Source: Pseudoxanthomonas sp. PXM01
Lineage (GTDB): Bacteria > Pseudomonadota > Gammaproteobacteria > Xanthomonadales > Xanthomonadaceae
Reading direction: 5' to 3'
Length of the DNA: 64,000 nt
NCBI RefSeq assembly: GCF_014851815.1
Contig: NZ_JACVAJ010000002.1
Span: 248,001 to 312,000, forward strand
The stretch's first letter is position 1. Each line of letters begins with the position of its first letter. The position numbers and the translations under genes are program-made. A model generated the notes under the pieces. That model worked only from the letters and a program-made list of their open reading frames with translations. It searched no databases and was not told the origin of the DNA. Of the stretch, positions 35,402 to 46,806 are shown piece by piece.

Positions 35402-37843
35402 ATGATCCGAAATGCCCTCGGCACTCTCCGTATCCCTTCCCTGGCTCTGGGATTCGGCCTTCTGCTGTCCGCCTGCGACGGTAGCCAGTCCTCCCTCGAG
35501 GATGCATCGGCCGTCACCGCCGACAGCGCCGCCCTGACCTCACCGGCGCCTGCCGCGCGGGTGACCGCATCGGCCGTCGCGGCCGCCGCGGTGGAATCCT
35601 CGGCAGTGTCCACACCCGTCATGTTCGTCACCCAGGTGCCGACCGCGGGCGCCGACCGCTTCTCCAGCCGTCTTGCCGCGTTCGCCAACCATATGGGCGA
35701 CCTCGGCTCTGCGCCCCGTGGCGGCGACCTGATGATCCGCTACCCGGACGGTTCGCTGCGCAACCTGACGAAGGAAGCCGGCTACGGCATGGAAGGCCAG
35801 CAGGGCGCCAACGCGATCGCCGTGCGCGAACCCACCGTGCACTGGGATGGCCGCAAGGCGGTCTTCAGCATGGTGGTCGGAGCGCCGACGCGCCAGTACG
35901 GCACGGTCAACGTCAAGTGGCAGCTGTACGAGGTGACCAACCTCGCCCAGGGCCAGACGGCCGTGATCACCAAGGTGGCCAACCAGCCCACCGGCTACAA
36001 CAACATCTCGCCGCTCTACAGCAGCGACGACCGCATCCTGTTCACCTCCGACCGCCCCCGCAGCGGCGAGGCGCATTTGTATCCGCAGCTGGACGAGTAC
36101 GAGAGCACGCCCACCGTCGTCGGCATCTACAGCCTCACGCCGTCCACCGGCGAACTGCGCCTGCTCAACCATGCCCCGAGCGGCGCGTTCTCGCCGACCA
36201 TCGACAGCTATGGCCGCGTGATCTTCACCCGCTGGGACCACCTGCAGCGCGACCAGCAGGCGGACGCCGGCAGTTTCGGCGACTTCAACTACGCCAGCGA
36301 AGCCGTGGGCGCGGCCAATGTCGGGCGCCAGGCGGAAGTCTTCCCCGAGTCCCGCAATGGCATGACGTCGGCGGCCTACGGCCGTATCAACGGATTCACC
36401 TTCAACCTGTTCTCTCCCTGGCAGATGAACCAGGACGGCACCGAAGAGCTGACGCTCAACCATATCGGCCGGCAGGAGTTGTCGTTCGGCTATCTGACGC
36501 GCTCGTTCGCCACCGATTCGGCGCTGTCCGACAACACGAACACCTCGATCATCGCCAACAAGAAGTACATCCGCAACGACGGCGGCATCTTCCAGATCCG
36601 CGAAGATCCTCGCACGCCGGGCACGTACTACGGCATCTATGCGCGCGAGTTCGGCTCGATGACCAGCGACCAGATCGTGCGCTTCACCGGTGCGCCCACG
36701 TTGAACGCCGAGCAGATGAAGGTCGAAGACGCTTCGCCCGCCGCGGTCAACAACAGCCTGTCCGGCGGCCGGTTCCGCAATCCGCTGCCGACCAGCACCG
36801 GCCACATGGTGTCCACCTACACGGCCAGCGCGACCACCGGCAACAACACCTCGTTCCGCCTGTACCAGCTGCGCACGGACGCCTCCGGCATGCTGATCGC
36901 CGGCAGCCCGCTGACGCCCGGCATCAGCAAGTCCATCACCTGGTGGAATCCCGACTCGCTGTCGTCCTTCAACGGCGTGCTGTGGGAACTGGAGGCCGTC
37001 GAGGTGGTGGCGCGTACGCGTCCGACCGGAAGCGCCGCCGCCGCTGCGCTGGAAGCGCCGGAGCGCGCGGTGCTGGCCGAAGAGCAGGTCAACGAGGCGG
37101 CCCTGCGCCAGTGGCTGAAGACCAACAATCTGTCGCTGATCGTCACCCGCAACCAGACCAGCCGCGATCGCGGCGACACGCAGCAGCCGTTCAACCTGCA
37201 GGTCCCCGGCGGTGCGAAGACCGCCAAGGCCAGCGGGCGCGTCTACGACATCTCCCACTACCAGGTCCTGCAGGGCAACCAAGTCCGCGCCTACAGCAAC
37301 TTCAACAGCGGCCGCCGGGTGATCGCGCAGCCGATGGCGGCGAACAGCAACAATGTCGCCAACCCCAGCGGTCCGGCGGGCAGCGTGAAGATCGCCGCGG
37401 ACGGCTCGACGGCCGTGTTCGTGCCGGCCAATCGCGCGCTGACCTGGCAGACCACGGATGCCAACGGCGAAGCGATCGTGCGCGAGCGCGTGTGGGTGAC
37501 GATGCAGCCCGGCGAAATCCGCACCTGCGCCGGCTGCCATGGCGAGAACAGCGTGAACCAGGCCAACGGCGCGGAAGCCACCAACAAGCCTGAGGCCCTG
37601 CGTGCGCTGCTGCGGCAGTGGAAGCAGGCGACGGGCGGCAGCCCGACGCTCGTCAACGGCTCGCAGCCGCTGACCCCGACCCGCAGCACGAGCGCGACGT
37701 CGCAGCCGGTCGCGGCCGGCAGCGCCGCCGTCACCCCGACGGTGTCCACGTTGTCCACGTCGGTCATCGAACAGACGCGTCCGCTGTCCCGCGGTACCGC
37801 CGGCACGCCGCAGCGCACCGCCCGCGCAAGCCTGACCCGCTGA
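35402..37843 (+). CDS. Large lipoprotein with PD40-like repeats and a c-type haem motif
   Basis: 813 residues from the ATG at 35402, chosen because it gives a lipoprotein signal (LALGFGLLLSAC, lipid Cys at 25); starts at 35336 and 35369 are upstream alternatives. The body looks like a beta-propeller of WD40/TolB-type repeats (ISPLYSSDDRILFTSDRP, FSPTIDSYGRVIFTRWDH). Near the C-terminus GEIRTCAGCHGEN carries a CxxCH haem-binding motif (709-713). A Ser/Thr-rich tail follows. The combination recalls hydrazine-synthase-alpha-like proteins found in many bacteria that do no anammox, so a redox role in the envelope is only an inference. It has its own terminator. Confidence 0.75.
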   Translation: MIRNALGTLRIPSLALGFGLLLSACDGSQSSLEDASAVTADSAALTSPAPAARVTASAVAAAAVESSAVSTPVMFVTQVPTAGADRFSSRLAAFANHMGDLGSAPRGGDLMIRYPDGSLRNLTKEAGYGMEGQQGANAIAVREPTVHWDGRKAVFSMVVGAPTRQYGTVNVKWQLYEVTNLAQGQTAVITKVANQPTGYNNISPLYSSDDRILFTSDRPRSGEAHLYPQLDEYESTPTVVGIYSLTPSTGELRLLNHAPSGAFSPTIDSYGRVIFTRWDHLQRDQQADAGSFGDFNYASEAVGAANVGRQAEVFPESRNGMTSAAYGRINGFTFNLFSPWQMNQDGTEELTLNHIGRQELSFGYLTRSFATDSALSDNTNTSIIANKKYIRNDGGIFQIREDPRTPGTYYGIYAREFGSMTSDQIVRFTGAPTLNAEQMKVEDASPAAVNNSLSGGRFRNPLPTSTGHMVSTYTASATTGNNTSFRLYQLRTDASGMLIAGSPLTPGISKSITWWNPDSLSSFNGVLWELEAVEVVARTRPTGSAAAAALEAPERAVLAEEQVNEAALRQWLKTNNLSLIVTRNQTSRDRGDTQQPFNLQVPGGAKTAKASGRVYDISHYQVLQGNQVRAYSNFNSGRRVIAQPMAANSNNVANPSGPAGSVKIAADGSTAVFVPANRALTWQTTDANGEAIVRERVWVTMQPGEIRTCAGCHGENSVNQANGAEATNKPEALRALLRQWKQATGGSPTLVNGSQPLTPTRSTSATSQPVAAGSAAVTPTVSTLSTSVIEQTRPLSRGTAGTPQRTARASLTR

Positions 37844-37881
37844 TCGGTACCCGGCGCTTGTCGCCGGGGATGTCCCACCCT

Positions 37882-37915
37882 ACCCGCCAGCGGCGCATGC
37901 CCTGGCGGGTTTTTG
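37882..37915 (+). terminator. Rho-independent terminator (rightward)
   Basis: ACCCGCCAG pairs with CTGGCGGGT around a 10-base loop, followed by TTTTGTT. It closes the lipoprotein gene. Confidence 0.88.
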
Positions 37916-37926
37916 TTGGGCGGCTT

Positions 37927-38826
37927 TCAGTCGTCGTCGGGCCAGCGGATCGTTGGCGCGGCGGTCGCCTGCCGCGGTAGCGGCACCGCGGCGACGGCGC
38001 TCCAGACCTTCAGTGCGTCCACCGTCGCAGCCACGTCATGCACGCGCACGATGCGGGCGCCGCGTTGCGCGGCGATCAGGTGGGCGGCCACGGAGCCGGA
38101 TACCCGCGCCGCCGGCATGTCGCGGCCGGTGAGCTGGCCGATGCTGCGCTTGCGCGACAGACCAGCCAACACCGGCACCCCCAGTTCGACGAAGCGCTCC
38201 AGCTGCGCGAGTAACTGCAGGTTGTGTGCGGTGTCCTTGCCGAAGCCGAAACCCGGGTCGACGACGATGCGCTTCTTCGGAATACCCGCCATCTCGGCGG
38301 CGAAGATGCGCTCGGCGAGGAAACGGTGGACCTCGCCGACGACGTCACCGTACTCCGGCGCGACCTGCATCGAACGTGGCTCGCCCTGCATGTGCATCAG
38401 CACCACCGGCACACCGAGCGCGGCCGCCGCGTCGAGCGCGCCCTCGCGGCGCAGCGCACAGACATCGTTGATCATGCCTGCGCCCGCCTCCACGGCGGCG
38501 CGCATCACCTCGGGCTTGTAGGTGTCGATGCTGATCGGCACGGCCACGCGCGCAGCGAGCTGCTCGATGACCGGAACCACGCGGCGCAGTTCCTCTTCCA
38601 GCGATACCTCGTCAGCACCCGGCCGCGTCGACTCGCCGCCGATGTCGAGCAGGTCGGCGCCCTCCTCCACCAAAGCCAGCGCATGCGCGATGGCGGCGTC
38701 GGTGGTGTCGTACGCACCGCCATCGGAAAACGAATCCGGGGTGACGTTGACGATGCCCATGACCTGCGGGCGATCCAGCTTCAGCACACGACCACCGCAG
38801 TCCAGCACAGGGGTGGTATCGAACAT
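37927..38826 (-). CDS. folP: Dihydropteroate synthase
   Basis: 299 residues from the ATG at 38826, which overlaps the upstream stop (ATGA). Conserved loops: MGIVNVTPDSFSDGG, LLDIGGESTRPGA, PISIDTYKPEV, INDVCALR, VVDPGFGFGKD and the terminal RVHDVAATVDALKVW. It joins p-aminobenzoate to the pterin in folate synthesis and is the sulfonamide target. The gene follows ftsH as in many proteobacteria, with a small gene between. Confidence 0.96.
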   Translation of the reverse strand: MFDTTPVLDCGGRVLKLDRPQVMGIVNVTPDSFSDGGAYDTTDAAIAHALALVEEGADLLDIGGESTRPGADEVSLEEELRRVVPVIEQLAARVAVPISIDTYKPEVMRAAVEAGAGMINDVCALRREGALDAAAALGVPVVLMHMQGEPRSMQVAPEYGDVVGEVHRFLAERIFAAEMAGIPKKRIVVDPGFGFGKDTAHNLQLLAQLERFVELGVPVLAGLSRKRSIGQLTGRDMPAARVSGSVAAHLIAAQRGARIVRVHDVAATVDALKVWSAVAAVPLPRQATAAPTIRWPDDD

Positions 38827-39023
38827 CACTTCTTCCCCTTCGGGTCGTCGTCGCGCGAGACCGCGCCCGAGCTGACGGCGAACGCGACGCCCAGGCCAAG
38901 GCCGATGGCGATGCCCGCACCGAGGTTGTCCATCGCTGTGCCGATCGCGATACCGATCGCGACGCCCGCGCCAATGCCGACCGGCAGCATCGGATACTTC
39001 GGACGCTTGTCGTTGTCTGCCAT
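38826..39023 (-). CDS. Small glycine-zipper membrane protein
   Basis: 65 residues. The middle is a glycine-rich hydrophobic hairpin (GIGAGVAIGIAIGTAMDNLGAGIAIGLGLGVAFAV in part), with charged ends (MADNDKRPKYP and SRDDDPKGKK). The glycine spacing suggests two packed helices in a membrane. Function unknown. It is translationally coupled to folP and follows the ftsH terminator. Confidence 0.75.
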   Translation of the reverse strand: MADNDKRPKYPMLPVGIGAGVAIGIAIGTAMDNLGAGIAIGLGLGVAFAVSSGAVSRDDDPKGKK

Positions 39024-39041
39024 GGAACCCCGCGCAAAGAA

Positions 39042-39067
39042 AAAGGCCAGACATCAGTCTGGCCTTT
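39042..39067 (-). terminator. ftsH terminator (leftward)
   Basis: AAAGGCCAGAC pairs with GTCTGGCCTTT around ATCA, followed leftward by TTCTTTG. It lies between ftsH and the small glycine-zipper gene. Confidence 0.85.
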
Positions 39068-39090
39068 CATCAGCGCACTGGCAACGCGCC

Positions 39091-41028
<1,938 letters not shown>

Positions 41029-41071
41029 CGGCTCCGCTGTTCCTCTTTGCTCATTCGCACGTTACGCCACC

Positions 41072-41704
41072 TTACTTGATCTGGGTCCGCTTGCCCTGTC
41101 CCAGGGCGTACACCTCGGGAGAGCGCTTGCGGGACGCGTCCGGCTTGCGGATCGCCACCTTGTCATAGCGGCGGCGAAGCTCGCGGATGTAGTCGTCGGA
41201 GCCGGCGCCCTGGAACAACTTGATCAGGAACGCTCCGCCCGGCTTCAGGTGGCTGTCGGCGAACTCCATCGCCAACTCCGCCAGGTGCATCATCCGTGGC
41301 TGGTCCACCGCATCCACACCACTCTTATTGGGGGCCATATCCGACAGCACAAGGTCCACGCGTGCCCCGTCCAGCATCGCCTCCAGTTGGGATAGGACGC
41401 TGTCCTCCCTGAAATCCCCATGAAGGAACTCCACCCCGGCCAGCGGCGGCATGTCCAGGATGTCCATCGCCACCACCCGCCCGCTGTCGCCCAGCGCCTG
41501 CCGGACGAACTGCGACCAGCCACCCGGCGCCGCACCCAGGTCGACCACGACCATGCCCGGCTTGAGCAGGCGGTCGCGCTCCAGCAGTTCCTCCAGCTTG
41601 TAGGCCGCACGGGACCGGAGGCCCTCGGCCTGGGCCTTCTTCACGTAAGGATCGGAGAAGTGTTCCTTGAGCCAGCGCTGGCTGCTCTTGCTGCGGGTGG
41701 CCAT
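41072..41704 (-). CDS. rlmE: 23S rRNA (U2552-2'-O)-methyltransferase
   Basis: 210 residues from the ATG at 41704, matching the usual length; the frame extends to 41767. SAM-binding motif VVDLGAAPGGWSQ, LSDMAPNKSG, and the K-D-K-E tetrad positions (K in RAAYKLEELL, D in LSDMAPN, K in FLIKLFQG, E in SPEVYALG). It methylates U2552 of 23S rRNA, aiding late 50S assembly. Pairing with ftsH is the standard heat-shock operon layout. Confidence 0.95.
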   Translation of the reverse strand: MATRSKSSQRWLKEHFSDPYVKKAQAEGLRSRAAYKLEELLERDRLLKPGMVVVDLGAAPGGWSQFVRQALGDSGRVVAMDILDMPPLAGVEFLHGDFREDSVLSQLEAMLDGARVDLVLSDMAPNKSGVDAVDQPRMMHLAELAMEFADSHLKPGGAFLIKLFQGAGSDDYIRELRRRYDKVAIRKPDASRKRSPEVYALGQGKRTQIK

Positions 41705-41805
41705 GTCGGCGAGGTCTCCGGGCACGCTGCGACGGGAGCCGCCGGAGCCGTTCGTGGGGGCTGCCATGATACCCTGATCCCCCTTTTCGACCCGTACCGT
41801 GCCGC

Positions 41806-42111
41806 ATGCCTGTAGTCCTGACCGCTGCCCAGACCCGTTTCCTGCGCGGCCAGGCCCACGACCTGAAGGCGCTGCTGCAGATCGGCAACAAGGGCATCAC
41901 GCAGGCCTTCATCGCCGAGCTGGACGCCGTGCTGGAGCAGCACGAACTGGTCAAGGTCAAGGTCGCCGGCGAAGACCGAGAGGCACGCGACGCCATGATC
42001 GGGGAACTGGCCGACCAGGCCGATGCCGCCCTCGTGCAGCGGATCGGGCATACCGCCGTGCTGTACCGTCCCAGCAAGGAACGCCGGCAGATCGTGCTGC
42101 CGCGCGGCTGA
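41806..42111 (+). CDS. yhbY: YhbY-type RNA-binding protein (CRM domain)
   Basis: 101 residues. Single CRM domain: LTAAQTRFLRGQAHDLKALLQIGNKGIT with the GNKG loop, HELVKVKVAG, and GHTAVLYRPSKERRQIVLPR. YhbY associates with pre-50S ribosomal particles. It is divergent from rlmE, about 100 bases away, as in many gammaproteobacteria. Confidence 0.94.
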   Translation: MPVVLTAAQTRFLRGQAHDLKALLQIGNKGITQAFIAELDAVLEQHELVKVKVAGEDREARDAMIGELADQADAALVQRIGHTAVLYRPSKERRQIVLPRG

Positions 42112-42134
42112 GCCCGGCGCGCAGGCCGCCCGCC

Positions 42135-42512
42135 ATGCAGTTGAACCACGAGCTTCCCGACTACGCCTTCACCCTGCGGTCCGCAGACGGACAGGTCGCA
42201 CGGGTGAACGACCGGACGCTGGCAGCCAGCTTCATACTCTCGCCGCAGCAGCTCATCGAGACCTGGCCGGTCCAGGACAGCGCTGCGCTGACCCCGGACG
42301 ATCTGGCCCCGCTGCTCGACCTGCAACCGGAAGTGATCCTGCTGGGAACAGGCGAACGCCAGATCTTCCCGCCTGCCGCCGTGATGGCCGCCTGCCTTCG
42401 CCGGGGCGTGGGCCTCGAAGTCATGACCAATGCGGCCGCCGCCCGCACGTTCAACGTACTGGCCAGTGAGTCGCGCAAGGTTGTGGCCGGATTCCTGCTG
42501 GCGCCACGCTGA
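42135..42512 (+). CDS. Mth938-like domain (DUF498) protein
   Basis: 125 residues from the ATG at 42135. The wording PEVILLGTGERQIFPP, GVGLEVMTNAAAARTFNVLASE and VVAGFLLAPR is typical of the Mth938/NDUFAF3-like family. The biochemical function in bacteria is not established. It follows yhbY by 23 bases and is likely in one transcript with it. Confidence 0.9.
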   Translation: MQLNHELPDYAFTLRSADGQVARVNDRTLAASFILSPQQLIETWPVQDSAALTPDDLAPLLDLQPEVILLGTGERQIFPPAAVMAACLRRGVGLEVMTNAAAARTFNVLASESRKVVAGFLLAPR

Positions 42513-42528
42513 CCATCGCGGCGTGACG

Positions 42529-43149
42529 ATGCGGCGCCTGCTCCTGCTGCTCATCGTCCTGTCCACCACCGCCTGCGCCCCTGTTCTGCCGGATGCCACC
42601 CAGCGTTACGAGGCGTGGCGACGCAGCAGCGACGCCGAGGCATTGGACGACTACGAACGCATGCTGGCCCGGGCCGGTGTCGGCGGGGTGGTTCCGATGT
42701 CTGCCCTGTTGCGGTCCAACCGTCGTTGGCGCATGTGCGGCCCCGAGTTCCTGCTACCACCACGCGAGCATGCGAGTGGGATCGTGCCTACGCTGCGCCT
42801 GGTCGCGCAGCTGGAGCGCATGGGTATCGTCGAGGGCGGCAACGTGCGCTCTGGCTACCGTTCTGCCGAAGTGAACCAGTGCGCCGGCGGGAGCACCCGC
42901 AGCCGGCACTTGCGCAACAACGCCCTGGATTTCGACCTGGCCGACGACACGCGCACCGAGGTGCTATGCGACTTCTGGCGCAAGCAGGGTCCTTCGCTGC
43001 ACATGGGGCTGGGCTTCTACACGCCGACGAGGATCCACATCGACACCGCCGGCCACCGTACATGGGGTACGGACTACCGCAGAGGTACCTCGCTGTGCGT
43101 CAGGCCCCAGGATCGCACCGGGAGCCCCGCCAGCGGACGGCTCCCCTAA
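42529..43149 (+). CDS. Predicted M15-type peptidase lipoprotein
   Basis: 206 residues from the ATG at 42529 (a GTG two codons earlier is possible). Lipoprotein signal LLLLLIVLSTTAC. The middle has SRHLRNNALDFDLAD (the HxxxxxxD zinc pattern of VanY/M15 D-Ala-D-Ala peptidases) and RIHIDTAGHRTWG (the second metal site), so it probably cuts cell-wall peptides at the outer membrane. RSGYRSAEVNQCAGGS precedes the first motif as in this family. It closes the rightward yhbY group. Confidence 0.78.
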   Translation: MRRLLLLLIVLSTTACAPVLPDATQRYEAWRRSSDAEALDDYERMLARAGVGGVVPMSALLRSNRRWRMCGPEFLLPPREHASGIVPTLRLVAQLERMGIVEGGNVRSGYRSAEVNQCAGGSTRSRHLRNNALDFDLADDTRTEVLCDFWRKQGPSLHMGLGFYTPTRIHIDTAGHRTWGTDYRRGTSLCVRPQDRTGSPASGRLP

Positions 43150-43173
43150 CGCCCCACCCACACGTCATGCCGC

Positions 43174-43974
43174 TCAGCGCGCCGGCAGGTACAGCAGCGG
43201 ATCCACCGGCTTGCCGTTGTGGCGGATCTCGAAGTGCAGCATCTCGCGCGACGCGCCGCTGCTGCCCATCTCCGCGATCTGCTGCCCGGCCTTGACGCTC
43301 TGGCCTTCGTTCACCAGTCGCTTGCGGTTGTGGCCATACGCCGACAACCAGGCCTCGCTGTGCTTGACGATGATCAGCTCCCCGTAGCCCACCAGGCCTG
43401 CGCCGGAATACACCACGACGCCGTCCGCCGCGGCGCGCACCGCCTGTCCGCTGCTGCCGGCGATGTCGACGCCCTGCTTGGTGGCGTCGCCCGCGACATA
43501 GCGGCCGATCAGATGACCGTCGGCCGGCCAGCGCCAGGAGAATCCGCTGCTTGCGGGCGCCGGCGTGGTGGCCGGGCGCGTGACCGTTGCCGGAGGCGGC
43601 GTCGGCCTCGTGGTCGTGCCGGTGGCTGGCTTCGTCGGCGTGGTGGCGGTGTTCGCCGTAGGGCGGCTGCCGCTGCTGCCCGGAAACAGCTTGAGCGACT
43701 GGCCGGGATAGATGGTGTACGGCGCCGCCAGGTTGTTCCAGCGGGCCAGGTCGTTGACGTCCACGCCGTTGCGGAACGCGATCCCGTAGAGCGTGTCGCC
43801 GCGCTGCACACGCACCGTGGCGCCGGGCTTGCCCTGGGATGTCTGCCGCATCGGCGGCGACGATCCGGAAGGTTCACGGACCACCGTAGTGGAGCAGGCG
43901 CCGAGCACCGCCATGGCGATGCCGATCAGGAAGGCGCGCGTGATGCGATGGCCGGAGCGGAGCGTCGTGGTCAT
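43174..43974 (-). CDS. nlpD: NlpD-like LysM/M23 lipoprotein, amidase activator
   Basis: 266 residues from the ATG at 43974. Lipobox VLGAC. LysM domain (VQRGDTLYGIAFRNGVDVNDLARWNNL...IYPGQSLKLF), a Thr/Pro-rich linker, then an M23/LytM domain (about 165-262). The expected first zinc ligand (HxxxD) is absent: the sequence reads KQGVDIAG, while the HFEIR end is kept. A degenerate site is the mark of NlpD/EnvC-type proteins that activate cell-wall amidases instead of cutting. The surE-pcm-(exoD)-nlpD order supports this. No rpoS follows in the usual place. Confidence 0.9.
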   Translation of the reverse strand: MTTTLRSGHRITRAFLIGIAMAVLGACSTTVVREPSGSSPPMRQTSQGKPGATVRVQRGDTLYGIAFRNGVDVNDLARWNNLAAPYTIYPGQSLKLFPGSSGSRPTANTATTPTKPATGTTTRPTPPPATVTRPATTPAPASSGFSWRWPADGHLIGRYVAGDATKQGVDIAGSSGQAVRAAADGVVVYSGAGLVGYGELIIVKHSEAWLSAYGHNRKRLVNEGQSVKAGQQIAEMGSSGASREMLHFEIRHNGKPVDPLLYLPAR

Positions 43975-44013
43975 GCGTTCGGTCGTTTCCTCAACAAGGC
44001 GGAACCGCAAGGC

Positions 44014-44679
44014 TCAACCGGTCAGTCGCTGGAACAGCTCGCGGGCGGCGACACCGCCGCCGCCGATCAGCACGCTGAAGTAGATGATCGTGCCGATGTT
44101 GGCCAGGTGGCCCAGCAGGATCGCCCCCCCGTCGCGCTGGATGAAGCCGATGGCATACAGCAGCAGCGCCAAGGCTGGCAGGGTGTTGCTGAATGGCACG
44201 AATCCGAACGGCGCCATCAACAGCAGCGCCGCGAGGATGAAAGCCAGGTTGTTGATGACGCCCTGCCCTGGACCGTCGACGAAGAAACGCAGCCGGTGCG
44301 GGCGACTGATCTTCTCCATGCGACGCACCCAGACCAGGCCCGCCGTCAGCCCCGGACGCAGGCGATCGGCCGGCAAGGCCTTGTCCTTGATCCGCTGCGG
44401 CAACCACAGCGGCCGGTTGAACAGGCGACTGACGCCGACCAGCAGGATGGCCGCACCGAACACCGTGCTCACGCCAGGGATCGAGACCGGGATCAGGAAC
44501 ACCAGCGTCAGCAGGATGGTCAGCAGCAGCAGACCTTCGTCGCTGAAGACATCCAGCAGTTCACCCAGGCTCAACTTGTCAGGCGGCAGCCGTTCGATGA
44601 TGCCGGCCACCTGCTCGCCCAGCGAGACAGCGCTGTTGGGAAGCCCATCGTGTTGCGGGGAATTCGTCACGTCGTTCAA
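44014..44679 (-). CDS. ExoD-family membrane protein
   Basis: 221 residues with four to five hydrophobic helices, including [20 protein letters not shown] and [19 protein letters not shown]. It matches the exopolysaccharide synthesis ExoD family; the role in this genus is not known. Its start overlaps the pcm stop (ATGA), so it belongs to the surE-pcm transcript. Confidence 0.85.
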   Translation of the reverse strand: MNDVTNSPQHDGLPNSAVSLGEQVAGIIERLPPDKLSLGELLDVFSDEGLLLLTILLTLVFLIPVSIPGVSTVFGAAILLVGVSRLFNRPLWLPQRIKDKALPADRLRPGLTAGLVWVRRMEKISRPHRLRFFVDGPGQGVINNLAFILAALLLMAPFGFVPFSNTLPALALLLYAIGFIQRDGGAILLGHLANIGTIIYFSVLIGGGGVAARELFQRLTG

Positions 44680-45353
44680 TCCAGCGTGCCGGACAGCAGC
44701 GGCACGAACACCACCGGCGCCAGCGTGGTTTCCTCGACGCTGCCATCAGCGCGCTTCACCAGCCGCACCAGCGACTGCGAGCCGCTGCCGCCGACGGGCG
44801 CGACGAGTTGCCCGCCGACAGCGAGCTGTTCCACCAGCACCGGCACCAGCGCCGGCGCGGCCGCGGTGACGATGATGGCGTCGTAAGGGCCATGCTCGGC
44901 CCAGCCGATGCGACCGTCGTCGTGCTTGCTGCGCACGTTCATGCCCATCTGGCGCAGCCGTTTGCGGGCCTGCCGCAGCAGGTCGCCGATGCGCTCGACG
45001 GTGTAGACCTCCAGCCCCAGCACGGCCAGCACCGCGGCCTGGTAACCCGAGCCCGTGCCGATCTCCAGCACCTTCCTGGGTTCCGTCTCCAGCAGCACCT
45101 CGGTCATCCGCGCCACCACCCAGGGCTGCGAGATGGTCTGGCTGTGCCCGATCGGCAGTGCGGTGTCTTCGTACGCGCGCGTGGCGAGCGCTTCGTCGAC
45201 GAACAGGTGTCGCGGCAGCGTGCGAATGGCATTGAGCACGCGCTCGTCGGCGATGCCTGACTCACGGAGGCGCTCGACCAGACGATCGCGCACACGCTGC
45301 GAGGTCATGCCCATGCCTACCGCCTCGGGCTGCAACCGCAACCGTGGCGTCAT
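44676..45353 (-). CDS. pcm: Protein-L-isoaspartate O-methyltransferase
   Basis: 225 residues. The family motifs [59 protein letters not shown] and [11 protein letters not shown] are all intact. It uses SAM to repair isoaspartyl damage in aged proteins. It overlaps surE by four bases, the usual arrangement. Confidence 0.96.
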   Translation of the reverse strand: MTPRLRLQPEAVGMGMTSQRVRDRLVERLRESGIADERVLNAIRTLPRHLFVDEALATRAYEDTALPIGHSQTISQPWVVARMTEVLLETEPRKVLEIGTGSGYQAAVLAVLGLEVYTVERIGDLLRQARKRLRQMGMNVRSKHDDGRIGWAEHGPYDAIIVTAAAPALVPVLVEQLAVGGQLVAPVGGSGSQSLVRLVKRADGSVEETTLAPVVFVPLLSGTLD

Positions 45354-46129
45354 GCCGAGCCCTCGAGCGCGGCGGTCAGGCCACCGACCCAGCCCGCCAC
45401 CTTTTCCAGCGCCTGGTAGCGGGTCAGGTCGACGTGGATGGGCGTGATCGAGATGTGGCCGGTGCGCACCGCATGGAAGTCGGTGCCCGGCCCCGCATCC
45501 TGCTCACGCCCGGCCGGACCGATCCAGTACACCGTGTGGCCACGCGGATCCGGTTGCGGAACGCAGGGCTCTGACCGGTGCCGGTTGCCAAGACGCGTGA
45601 CCTCGAAGCCGCGCACGTCGGCCCATGCCAAGTCCGGCACGTTGACGTTGAGGATGGTGTCGGCCGGCAGTGGATCGGCCTTCAGTCGCGCCACGATCTC
45701 CACGGCGGCGCGCGCTGCGGTTTCGTAGTGCTTCGCATCGTGGTTCTTGGTAACCAGCGACATCGCCACCGCCGGCAGCCCCAGGAAGCGGCCTTCCATC
45801 GCCGCGGACACGGTGCCGGAATAGATGACGTCGTCGCCCAGGTTCGCGGTGTTGTTGATGCCCGACACCACGATGTCCGGCTCGAACTCCAGCATGCCGG
45901 TCAATGCCAGGTGCACGCAGTCGGTCGGTGTGCCGGCGATGCTGCAGGTGTAGTGATCGATGCGCTTCAGCCGGATCGGCAGGTCGAGCGTCAGCGAGTT
46001 GCTGGCACCGGAGCGGTCGCGGTCGGGCGCGACCACGTACACTTCATGGCCCGCGCTGCGCAGGCCCTCTGCCAGGATTCGGATGCCGGGGGCGTCGACG
46101 CCGTCGTCGTTGCTGACCAGTACGCGCAT
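45350..46129 (-). CDS. surE: 5'/3'-nucleotidase SurE
   Basis: 259 residues from the ATG at 46129. [16 protein letters not shown] carries the catalytic DD pair; [15 protein letters not shown] and [27 protein letters not shown] are intact. It is a metal-dependent nucleoside monophosphate phosphatase. It heads the leftward surE-pcm-exoD-nlpD set, divergent from the Smr gene with an 89-base gap. Confidence 0.97.
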   Translation of the reverse strand: MRVLVSNDDGVDAPGIRILAEGLRSAGHEVYVVAPDRDRSGASNSLTLDLPIRLKRIDHYTCSIAGTPTDCVHLALTGMLEFEPDIVVSGINNTANLGDDVIYSGTVSAAMEGRFLGLPAVAMSLVTKNHDAKHYETAARAAVEIVARLKADPLPADTILNVNVPDLAWADVRGFEVTRLGNRHRSEPCVPQPDPRGHTVYWIGPAGREQDAGPGTDFHAVRTGHISITPIHVDLTRYQALEKVAGWVGGLTAALEGSA

Positions 46130-46218
46130 GGGTTTCCTCGAGAACGGCCCCATGATACCGGAACCGCGCCGAGGCTTCCCGCGCTTGCGTCATGTCGCGA
46201 TGCCGCTACGCTGAGGGC

Positions 46219-46761
46219 ATGTCCCGCTCCATGCCGCCCGATGACGATGACGCCGCGCTGTTCCGCGACGCGATAGGCGACGTGCGCAGGCTGCAGGAGG
46301 CGCCCCCGCCGCCGCGCAAGGCACCACCCCGGCCAGCCGCGCGCATGGCCGATCGAGACGAACACGATGCGCGCAGCGAGTTCCAGCGTGGCCTGGATGC
46401 GCTGGATCCGCACGCGGCTGGCGACGTCCTGAGCTATCGCCGCGAAGCGCTGTCGCCGCGCGCCTTCCAGCGCCTCAAGCGCGGACAGTTCTCGGTGCAG
46501 GACGAACTGGACCTGCACGGCGCAACAGCCCTGCAGGCGGAAGGATTGCTGCGGCGGTTCCTCGCGGACGCGCATGCGCACGACCATGGCTGCGTGCGTG
46601 TGATCCACGGCAAGGGGCAGCGGTCGGGGAGCGAGGCGCCGGCGTTGAAGAACCTGGTCGACCGGATGCTGCGTCAGCGTTCCGACGTGATGGCCTTCCA
46701 CTCGGCACCGCCCACGCAGGGCGGCACGGGCGCGGTGCTGGTGCTGCTGGCGCACCGCTGA
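46219..46761 (+). CDS. Smr/MutS2-domain protein
   Basis: 180 residues from the ATG at 46219 (46231 possible). The N-terminal 85 residues are Pro/Asp/Arg-rich and probably disordered. The C-terminal Smr domain has the DELDLHGATALQAEGLL and CVRVIHGKGQRSG motifs. Proteins of this type (SmrA/SmrB) cut nucleic acids; E. coli SmrB cleaves mRNA at collided ribosomes. Whether this one does so is not shown by sequence. Confidence 0.9.
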   Translation: MSRSMPPDDDDAALFRDAIGDVRRLQEAPPPPRKAPPRPAARMADRDEHDARSEFQRGLDALDPHAAGDVLSYRREALSPRAFQRLKRGQFSVQDELDLHGATALQAEGLLRRFLADAHAHDHGCVRVIHGKGQRSGSEAPALKNLVDRMLRQRSDVMAFHSAPPTQGGTGAVLVLLAHR

Positions 46762-46806
46762 CGCGGTCGCGGCCTGCGTTGGACCGCGCCCGCGACGCCA
46801 GCGTGT

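Noticed and set aside
35402-37843. Hydrazine synthase alpha subunit
   Set aside because: Only general similarity of layout and one CxxCH; no other anammox gene is present.
43174-43974. Active M23 zinc endopeptidase
   Set aside because: The first metal-binding His is missing, which fits an NlpD-type amidase activator instead.
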